DNA of 64,000 bases, from assembly GCF_016097555.1 (NCBI RefSeq), contig NC_054704.1, positions 28,066,207-28,130,206 of the forward strand, written 5' to 3'. The stretch is from Gigantopelta aegis (taxonomy: Eukaryota; Mollusca; Gastropoda; Neomphalida; Peltospiridae). The position numbers were made by a program, and so were the translations under genes. A model generated the notes under the pieces. It saw only the letters and a program-made list of their open reading frames with translations, searched no databases and had not been told where the DNA came from. This document shows positions 56,101 through 64,000 of this stretch, in pieces (the stretch's first letter is position 1; each line of letters begins with the position of its first letter).

Positions 56101-57733
56101 TGTATCGCTACTCGTAAAATGAGTTGAACATTGCTGTCTGGCGTTTCTTTTATACCCAGGCCTGGTAGTGTTTCACGTGCAATTCGCATCTTTCATGATC
56201 CACCCGTTTTGCATTCCAGATCGATTTTGGTCGTCAATTTCAGCACGTGCGTGACGTCACACTGTACTCGTTTTTTTCATGCGTTATGTGGAATTGGATA
56301 CGCTGACAAGATGGCTAATGGTCAACTTAATCGATTTGTACATAGTTTATTCAAATGTGGGTTTTTTAATATTTAAAATTTTCGCGTTTCTTTTGGAGTT
56401 AAGTATATATAGCTAGCAAACAAAATTAATAAATCATGCAGTGCAACTTACTTGTCAGATTACCATATCCTATTACATTTTTTTGTGCACAACAGACTAG
56501 CAGGGTTTCTGCCAAAGGGTAAAATGGGTATGGTGCCATACCCAAAACATTATGCAGATTTTTTTTTTTATCCAAGTTAACCTTTTGGCCAAATTTATTA
56601 CTATTATCATTACTGTATGATTTTCTTAACCCTAACCCTAACCCTAAACTTAATCCATTTTCTTTCTGGGCGAGGCCCCCATACTGTTGATTGTGATTGC
56701 ATTCAACTCCATAGCACCATACCCAAAGATTTCTTTCCAGCAGAAACACTGACTAGCGATATACTTTTTTTTTTAAATGACCTTTTGTTTTCAATTTCAA
56801 AGAAGATCTAGCTAAAGATAACAAATATCTAAATGTAAATATCTGACATTCAACCAGTGAAAAATAACACCTACATCTGTTACTCATCTCTCGTCGTCCA
56901 CAGTTGGCTAGGCAACCAAACCAAATATGCAGCCACATATATTTTTAGGTGCAAATTTTAAATATAAAACTTAATTTGAATATCAACATACTCTAAATTT
57001 TATTTTAATTTGTAGACAATGAATATTATTCTCTTAAAGTTTTAAAAATCAAAGCGAAAACATAACAGCTAATGTGAAATGCTAAATCTCACCATCTGTG
57101 TCTAAGACGTCAAATTAAATTTCCAAAATAAACCTGCTGCTAAATATACAATATCAGATCCACAAAATTAAATTTCCAAAATAAACCTGCTGCTAAATAT
57201 ACAATATCAGATCCACAATATTGTGATCATCGACTGTATAAAGATGAACAGTTATATTTTATCACATAAAGAGAAACGAATTCCAAAGAATTAAATTTCT
57301 CACCTACCATGAATGAATGTTTAACACAACCCCAGCACAAAAGTACACACTGGCTATCGTAAACATTTACAGTGCACTCTGACATCCGTAAGTGCAACTA
57401 TAAACTAAAAAGGTGATCTAAATGCAAAACTATTTTATTTCAACTTATTTTCATGCTTATATCAAATTAAGGTTAAAGTACGCTGTCCTGGGCACACACC
57501 TCAGCTATCTCCATCGGAAAAGGAATATCTATATATTACCTAAAGTTTACTTTGTAAAGACAAGATATAAAAGATACAATTATATAAACAAATTTACATG
57601 TCCTTTTCCTGGGTGCAGGATAACCACAGGATGCACAATCTTTTTTCTGGATGTGATATGCACGACGGCCACATCGCCGACAGTGGGTGTGTGTCTTGTT
57701 GTGCCGCTTACCAAAACTGGACGTTCCCTTAGT
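53071..57733 (-). CDS. RPL37: Ribosomal protein eL37 (60S), start-codon exon not located
   Basis: Component of the large ribosomal subunit. Exons 57733-57598, 54705-54621 and 53149-53071 join in matching phases (Y codon split T|AT, R codon split AG|A). They give [20 protein letters not shown], a CRRC..CASC zinc ribbon, [19 protein letters not shown], then [20 protein letters not shown] and a TAG stop. This is colinear with human eL37. The residue before T is expected to be the initiator methionine, encoded at the end of an upstream exon as in many RPL37 genes; I could not pick that exon out of 57734-64000. An AATAAA lies just after the stop. A dead Tc1 element and SINEs occupy the introns. 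Confidence 0.95.
53445..53840 (-). mobile_element. tRNA-headed SINE (family B) in last RPL37 intron
   Basis: Head (reversed) includes GTACTGGGTTCGGATCCCAG and the body AGGGATCTTTTATTTGCGC; the tail is AACACCACTAGAGCACATTA. Full length. Confidence 0.85.
54115..54395 (-). mobile_element. SINE (family A) in last RPL37 intron
   Basis: AGCACATTGATTAATTAATA tail and CACTGGCTGTAAAAAAAATT in the head region. Confidence 0.75.
54621..54705 (-). CDS. RPL37: RPL37 coding exon 3
   Basis: Acceptor TTTCTTTAG and donor TTCAG|GTTAGA; 85 bp. It reads [20 protein letters not shown] then KKVFRRF, the basic middle of eL37. Confidence 0.95.
54862..56403 (-). mobile_element. Decayed Tc1-like transposon in RPL37 intron
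   Basis: Perfect inverted ends CTTAACTCCAAAAGAAACGC (over 20 bp) with TA on both sides; 1.54 kb. On the minus strand transposase parts appear in several frames: [15 protein letters not shown] near 55905, [17 protein letters not shown] and [15 protein letters not shown] near 55370-55260. At least three frameshifts separate them, so the gene is dead, although the ends still match perfectly. Confidence 0.9.
56628..56649. repeat. Short (CCCTAA)n interstitial telomere-like tract
   Basis: AACCCTAACCCTAACCCTAA: three and a half units. Confidence 0.75.
57108..57220. repeat. ~53-bp tandem duplication in RPL37 intron
   Basis: TTTCCAAAATAAACCTGCTG through CAATATCAGATCCACAA occurs twice in a row without change. 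Confidence 0.9.
57310..57500. mobile_element. SINE tail fragments (families D and C)
   Basis: GAATGTTTAACACAACCCCA at 57312 and TTTTCATGCTTATATCAAAT with GTACGCTGTCCTGGGCAC at 57445-57500. Confidence 0.6.
57598..57733 (-). CDS. RPL37: RPL37 coding exon 2 (first coding exon visible)
   Basis: Acceptor TTTTACAG|ACTAAG and donor ACAT|GTAAAT. It contains [15 protein letters not shown] and both zinc-binding CX2C pairs (CRRC, CASC). Confidence 0.95.
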
Positions 57734-60123
57734 CTGTAAAATAGAAAATTTACCATTTAATATTAAACAACTACTTGAAAATATTTACTTCAACAGGCAA
57801 TCAAGTAGTAATAAAAAAAAATTGATGTAGTAAAATAATACCAAGAGTAGCAACAAAACAGAAATGTATCAAGAATCAGTGTTTCTGTGGCATAAATACA
57901 ATCAACTTGAAAATACTCCACGATTTGATTTCAGACTTTTCTCACATTTAATTTGAATATTGCACTACAGACAAATATAAACATTACACAATTAAATCTG
58001 ACAGGTTGTACTAAAAGCTAGCATGAAATATTGGCAGGTTAGGACGTCATTAAAGATACGATCTACCAAGTGAACATTGCCACACTGTTTTCAGGTTTCT
58101 TCTTCAGCATTTATCTAAAATTTTAAATAAATTTTTTTTATTTATTTATTGGGGGGGAGGGGGGGGGGAAGAAGAGACAGACATAAAAAAACAAACAAAA
58201 AAACCTTGTTTCCATTTTAGCCATATATTTTGGTGCCATTTCTGTCAACGCTAGGTTGAATGTTTTGTCTAATGTTTATACTTGGGAGAAGTTTTGGCAC
58301 GGTTTTGTTCCAATGCGCAGAATGTTATCAGCGCATGTGCATTTCACGACCCAGTTGCAAATGGTGGACTTCTTTTCACTTTCTATTTTTGCAGACTTTT
58401 GTTTGCATGGTTTGTCTTCAATGTCTATGGAACAAGTAGTCTGCATTAAAAACATAATAACAATGATAGTTGTTCAGTGTGCGATTTTGAGGAGAGTCCG
58501 GAAGCCCGAGGTTCGCAAAAATCATGTAGGACTCTATAGCTTGGCTAGCATACGAGCCTACATGGCTCGTACAAATTACACTGATTCTTTGAAATGTAAT
58601 GTCTGTTCCACTGGAGACACGTGATAGGGCTCGCTGGGTTGGTGGCGGGCTTTCAAGATTTGTAAATAGGGAGTCCTTACAACTCTTACATTTTTAAAAC
58701 CAAAATCACACACTGGTCGTTTATATGGACATATAAGCCTTCTGTTAAGTCTAAACCAAATTGTAACATTTAAATGATAAATTACTCCACCTTTAATTTT
58801 ACCATTTTATTCAAACAAACTTTTTACAAAGCACATGACAAAATATCTGCCTGGTCCCCCCCCTATCCTTCATTCCATATATATGCCCCATCAAAAAAAT
58901 CCCTCTTTAGACTGATGAGGGTGGGGGCGACCAGGCGGATATCTTTCCCCACCTCAAACTCAATGTTGGCGAGATGGTCACAGTATTACAGAATCTGTCA
59001 TTCAACAAATCATTGTAATGTTGTTTTTTCACCATTTGTTTCTCGACTAAATCTAATGGTAATTAAATATATTAGGAGTAATTTCTCATTGTTAACAATG
59101 TCAATGTGAACTTTAGGTTAGATACTCAACATTTACGCTTTTTTACATTAGTATGGTATTGGTAACTCAAGACCAGTAGTCCTGAACGATAGATATGTCG
59201 GGGGGGGGGGGGGGGGGGGGACATTTTGGTTTAAAATTTATAGAACGAAAATAAAAACATCATTCTATGCCTTACGTTAGGGCAACAGCCCACCCTAACC
59301 ACTCTTGCTCCTAGAGCCCTTAACAGCAAGGTAAACTAATTAAATGTCAGAGACCCGAGACGAGACGGCTTAGTTTTATATACAATTTCACGTGTGGAAC
59401 AAATAGAAATAGTTTCTACTTTTTGCAAATAAGAAAAAAAAGATCATAATCATTGGGTCCTAACACATATAGTTGTCAAACCTACAATGTTTTAATATGT
59501 TTTTAGTTGTGGATTAGGGTGTGATGGCAACAGATTTATTAAATTGTCTGCATTAGACCAACCATTTTTGTCCAGCGGAAGTTAGAAAGGATTCAGCGGA
59601 TGTTGTTCTTCGCTTACATCTAACCCATTTTCAGAGAGCATTCAACAAAGCACCTGAGCGCTCTTCTACAATAAATAAAAAAAACAGAACTATTCACAAT
59701 TCATTTAATTTTTCGTGCTTATATTCAGTTAAAGGTACGCTGTCCCGGGCACACGCCACTGATATCTGGGTGGTTAGTGGTTAGTACTGGAAGCTGCTCT
59801 ATCTCCCCCATCCCCACCAATCAATGAAAAATCCCAAATTTTTCTATTACTACTTGCATATTTGTTTGCAAGAATAACACAGGAAATAATTTAGTGTTAG
59901 CCACTTTTTAGATATTGGGGATATTTTATTTTAAATTATTAAAATGTGCCAAATACTAAATCATGTAACCACTTTGCTGTGGGCAGGGTAGGTCCTGATG
60001 TTTAGAAAAAAACGTACTGCTATGCTACAGACTATGCAGTCTGGATGAAATCAAGAGGTCTTTCTTCATAGATATAACATGAGTAAAAACATTTCACAAT
60101 CAATCGATTTTTCGTTACCGTAC

Positions 60124-60169
<46 letters not shown>

Positions 60170-60680
60170 TATCAATTCAATGAGGGTAATCCAGTTAGCA
60201 TTAACTAACTTCCCTGGTGTCCAGGTTGGGTAACCTACAAGCAATACAGAATTACAATACATATCTGCATGTATGAACAAATAGAAAATACATAAAATAA
60301 AACAAATATACACAAATGGCATTATATTTTAAAAACAGCACTGATTGGCGATGATCGGATAGCTTTAGGTAGTTGGTTCCAAAGTACTGGTCCAGAGTAA
60401 CTGAAAGCATTTTAAAATAAAGACACTTTAGGTCTTGGACACTCATGCTCAGTAAACCAGTGCATGTCACTGTCAAAATGTTGGTAAAATGAAAGTGTTC
60501 TATATCACAAAGTGATGTACGGTTGAAAACACATTCGTCGTGATATAAACGGTCTTACACGGGAACTCGTTTAGTATTCTCTGTATATCTTTATATTTTA
60601 ATGACTTCAGCTTAGCTTGCTCAAAGAAATATTTGTTTGACACCTCAACACATATTAAACTATATAGCTAGTTGGTGTCT
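57734..60680. other. Region upstream of the visible RPL37 exons, no gene recognised
   Basis: Holds poly-G (59198-59220), (AAT)n (60123-60168) and a family-C SINE tail (59692-59785). The frame at 58256-58624 has no recognisable similarity. The RPL37 first exon should be here or further right. Confidence 0.45.
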
Positions 60681-60689
60681 ATAGTTATG

Positions 60690-61645
60690 ATGACACACGG
60701 TCAAGAGAAAGTGATAGAGGAAACACTGCCACAACATAGGCTACTCCTAACGGTAAACACACGGTCAAGAGAAAGTGATAGAGGAAACACACTGCCACAG
60801 TACATAGGCTATTCCTAACGGTAAACACATGGTCAAGAGAAAGTGATAGAGGAAACACTGCCACTACATAGGCTACTCCTAACGGTAAACACACGGTCAA
60901 GAGAAAGTGATAGAGGAAACACACTGCCACAGTACATAGGCTATTCCTAACGGTAAACACACGGTCAAGAGAAAGTGATAGAGGAAACACTGCCACTACA
61001 TAGGCTATTCCTAACGGTAAACACACGGTCAAGAGAAAGTGATAGAGGAAACACACTGCCACTACATAGGCTACTCCTAACGGTAAACACACGGTCAAGA
61101 GAAAGTGATAGAGGAAAGACTGCCACAGTGCACTATATAGGCTATTCCTAACGGTAAATACACGGTCAAGAGAAAGTGATAGAGGAAACACACTGCCACA
61201 GTGCACTATATAGGCTATTCCTAACGGTAAATACACGGTCAAGAGAAAGTGATAGAGGAAACACACTGCCACAACATAGGCTACTCCTAACGGTAAACAC
61301 ATGGTCAAGAGAAAGTGTTAGAGGAAACACTGCCACAACATAGGCTACTCCTAACGGTAAACACACGGTCAAGAGAAAGTGATAGAGGAAAGACACAGTC
61401 ACTACATAGGCTACTCCTAACGGTAAACACATGGTCAAGAGAAAGTGATAGAGGAAACGCACTGCCACTACATAGGCTACTCCTAACGGTAAACACACGG
61501 TCAAGAGAAAGTGATAGAGGAAACACACTGCCACAGTACACTATGTAGGCTATTCCTAACGGTAAACACATGGTCAAGAGAAAGTGATAGAGGAAACACA
61601 CTGCCACTACATAGGCTACTCCTAACGGTAAACACATGGTCAAGA
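60690..61645. repeat. Minisatellite, about 15 units of 62-74 bp, SINE-derived
   Basis: Unit: GGTCAAGAGAAAGTGATAGA, GGAAACACACTGCCAC, TAGGCTACTCCTAACG, GTAAACACA. Reversed, the unit matches the SINE body at 62275-62335 (GTTAGGAATAGCCTATGTAG, TTCCTCTATCACTTTCTCTT) and the general SINE segment GAGTAGCCCATGAAGTGG..TTTCCTCTC. Long Leu/Val-rich frames here are artefacts. Confidence 0.92.
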
Positions 61646-62214
61646 GGATTCCGAAACAATATGTAAATGTTTATAATTTGAAATTATACATTTTACGTGA
61701 ACATCAATTTAGATCTACGTGGTGGGGTTGTTCTTTTTTTAGCCGGGGGAGGGGGGGGGGAGATCCGTGCAACTGGGAAACCCCCCATAATCCTCCCCTG
61801 CATTATCACATTGACAATTGATTCAAAGCATCTGTGGGTTTTTTTTTAATATTGCTTGTATTTACAATTTTCTTTTGCATCTATTATTAATAAAACCACC
61901 GGATTTGGTATATTCCAGAGTAGGCCCTACTTCCATGTTATTTTATTTTCACATTTGTAATTTTTAAACTGCCTGAGCTCTCATTCATTATGGACCCACC
62001 ACTGGTTTCTATCCTTCGTATTATCTATGTCTGTTCATCAGTCTGAACTATTATGGGGTGGCCATGGAGATCTAATTGAAATCACATTGCTTCCAGTGGA
62101 CTTAAATCAATCAATCAATCAATCAGTTACATTGAGTTTCTTCGAATTTACTTACAGAGCCTCCAAGTTGGAGTGATCAAGATCTGAGTTCAGTCCTACT
62201 GAACTGGTACACCA

Positions 62215-62338
62215 AAGTCTGTGGCCTGTACTGTGTTGTCTGCGGGAAAGTGCATATAAAATATTCTTTGCTGCATTACCGTTAGGAATAGCCTATGTAG
62301 TGGCGGTGTTTTTCCTCTATCACTTTCTCTTGGTTCGT
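62215..62338 (+). mobile_element. SINE body fragment related to the minisatellite unit
   Basis: GGAAAGTGCATATAAAATAT, TTTGCTGCATTACCGTTAGG and TAGTGGCGGTGTTTTTCCTC. Confidence 0.75.
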
Positions 62339-62346
62339 AATACTCA

Positions 62347-62467
62347 GGGGCCTAATTCACAAAGGTCCCTTATAGGCTCTGCTAGACAACAAAGCATCCT
62401 CTTTGTAAGTCTTTTAGCACTGCACTGCGAGATCGCAAAGTTACGAGAGTTTAGTGAATTAGGCCCC
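62347..62467. mobile_element. 121-bp MITE
   Basis: GGGGCCTAATTCACAAAG and, reversed right, GGGGCCTAATTCACTAAA. Target duplication not resolved; superfamily unknown. Confidence 0.7.
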
Positions 62468-62710
62468 AGATCCGTATTAATAGTGCACAGGCCGACTTAT
62501 GTGGTTAGTGAAACTTGCATTCGCTCGATTTTCAGAGATCTCTATTTAGGTTAAGCAAACAACCAAAAAAACGTTTTACCCACAGCCAAAAGACCAAAGA
62601 GCCTGAAGCCCCTGGACCCCGGCTTCAAATTTTCTCACGCCACAGGTTGGCAGCTAAATTTTAAGGGGCGGCAAAATCTTATAAAAACTTTTTTAAATGT
62701 TTGTACCAAG

Positions 62711-63164
62711 GGACCATTCAAATATTACGTAACGCTCGAGGTGGTGTGTGGGTGTAGGTCTAAATGTTATGTAGCGTTACAGGGGGTGGGTCGGTGGGTA
62801 TATTTAAAAGTGTTACATAACGCACTTAAAACATGTTTTTATTTCTAAATTATTATTATTATTATTGTTTTGTCACAGCGAGGCCCTACTTCCATGTTAT
62901 TTTATTTTCACACTTCATTATGGACCCACCATGTTTAACGTAGGTAGTTATAGCTAAGCGTACCCATACAATATATAACGATTATAAATCGAGTTGAAAT
63001 GCGTATATATCTGCGCTTTCCATCGCATGACTTGTTTGTGAATGGGGGGGGGGGGGTGTCCAAGCGTTAAGGGTGTATGGTTCTGCGTTACCGAGCATTA
63101 CAAGGTGGAGGGAGGGTGTACAATTGTGACAAAAATAGCTTTACGTAATATTTGAACGGCCCCC
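62711..63164. mobile_element. ~450-bp MITE with ends ..TTCAAATATTACGTAA
   Basis: Left CATTCAAATATTACGTAACG and reversed right CGTTCAAATATTACGTAAAG. Interior is G-rich; a block at 62880-62935 repeats 61921-62001. Confidence 0.65.
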
Positions 63165-64000
63165 CCACCCCACCCCCACCCATAGTAGTAGAATCTACTC
63201 TTTATTCTATATGATCACCCACCCATCCTCATTATGGGTGTCCGAAGCAGGGGGCGCTTGCGCACTCCTGGATTTATACATGAAATATTTGTTTATTATT
63301 TATATATGTTAGCTTGATACATTAAAAATATTGGTACTTTTTAATATAAAGTCATTCACAGTAATTCGATCGTTTGTTATTCACATCAGTATTTGTAATG
63401 GTGAATTTTACTTGTAGAATGCAAGAAAATGCATTTCAGACAATCTTTTTCAATTTCCATGGGGGAGTAGGTCCACAAACCCCCGTAGAAAATCTCAATC
63501 AGTCAGCACCCTCCCCAAATGTTTACTTACTTTCGCCATGCCCGCATATGCCGGGCCATGCCTGTTTTAATATTAAGTGCCAACATATCTGTCTCTTCTG
63601 AAACATATTAGTGGCCGAGAGGCGCCACATACTCAAATACGTATCTGCTAACACTGGTCCACTGCATGCACGAGGGGAAACAAAGAAGAGGAAAGGCTAA
63701 TTCTGATGGAGTACTTTTATTACCATCAAATGAACATGTATAACATTGTACATGTTGAGATCATCCATAAATATCCGTTTAAAATATCCAGCTAGGACAT
63801 GACTTGTATTATTGAAAGACAACTCCCCATTTTGATTAAACTGCATTTAAAAAATCACAATAAATTCTTTGTAGAATTTCAGGAAAGTTCATACTACTCA
63901 TTTGTCAACTTACAGTTAAGAATACTGTAGTCAGAATAGAAATTATTAGGTCTTCTGATTTGTATATTGTAAATAATAGATTCCATTCTGGCAAGTACTA
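63165..64000. other. Right edge, no gene recognised
   Basis: The frame at 63374-63601 looks repeat-derived (GGGGGAGTAGGTCCACAAAC). Nothing else supported. Confidence 0.45.

Noticed and set aside
56628-56649. CCCTAA repeats as a chromosome end
   Set aside because: Only about 3.5 units, inside an intron of RPL37.
58256-58624. 122-codon frame as a gene or as RPL37 exon 1
   Set aside because: No recognisable similarity and no fitting splice sites; it does not supply the needed ATG|GT junction.
60685-61643. Long Leu/Val-rich frames that look like repeated membrane segments
   Set aside because: They are translations of the 62-74-bp minisatellite; unit lengths are not constant multiples of three.

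Overview
The window looks like animal nuclear DNA from a mollusc (gastropod or bivalve; I cannot name the species). The signs are AT-rich spacer, GT-AG introns, many tRNA-headed SINEs with a shared body, several Tc1-like transposons and abundant microsatellites. Genes are sparse and split. Almost every long open frame is a shadow or part of a repeat. I recognise three host genes, all on the minus strand.

The main content is a tandem segmental duplication. Copy 1 runs from the left edge to about 19677. Copy 2 runs from at least 30694 to about 46550. Each copy carries one gene of the same unusual design: three C2H2-type zinc fingers and the first helix of a 2'-5'-oligoadenylate-synthetase-like (OAS) nucleotidyltransferase in a single exon, followed by exons for the rest of the catalytic core. 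OAS-2 (copy 2) is complete in five coding exons (440 codons, all intron phases agreeing). OAS-1 (copy 1) has four of five exons in view; the last should lie just left of the window. Both keep the GGS motif and all three catalytic aspartates. About 2.8 kb upstream of each zinc-finger exon is a matching site with a splice donor, a TATA-like box and an abutting perfect GAAANNGAAAC motif (interferon-stimulated response element type), so an antiviral-inducible first exon is likely. The zinc-finger part differs far more between the copies than the catalytic part. OAS-2 also carries a decayed extra piece of the catalytic exon in its first coding intron.

The third gene, at 53.1-57.7 kb, is the ribosomal protein gene eL37 (RPL37). 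Three coding exons are visible; the exon carrying the start codon was not found. A decayed Tc1-like element and several SINEs sit in its introns.

The rest is mobile DNA. There is a family of elements with 9-bp target duplications and shared ends (71, 592 and 3316 bp), one of them inside a Tc1 element. An apparently intact DD34E Tc1 transposon lies at 33.8-35.3 kb, beside a pogo-like element that holds a GC-rich element with a 3-bp TAA duplication. Also present are a TTAA-flanked 343-bp element, a 1.9-kb element with 6-bp duplications, a probable solo LTR, a truncated LINE, fold-back elements, some 20 SINE copies, a minisatellite grown from a SINE segment (60.7-61.6 kb) and a 145-bp tandem repeat (28.2-28.6 kb).
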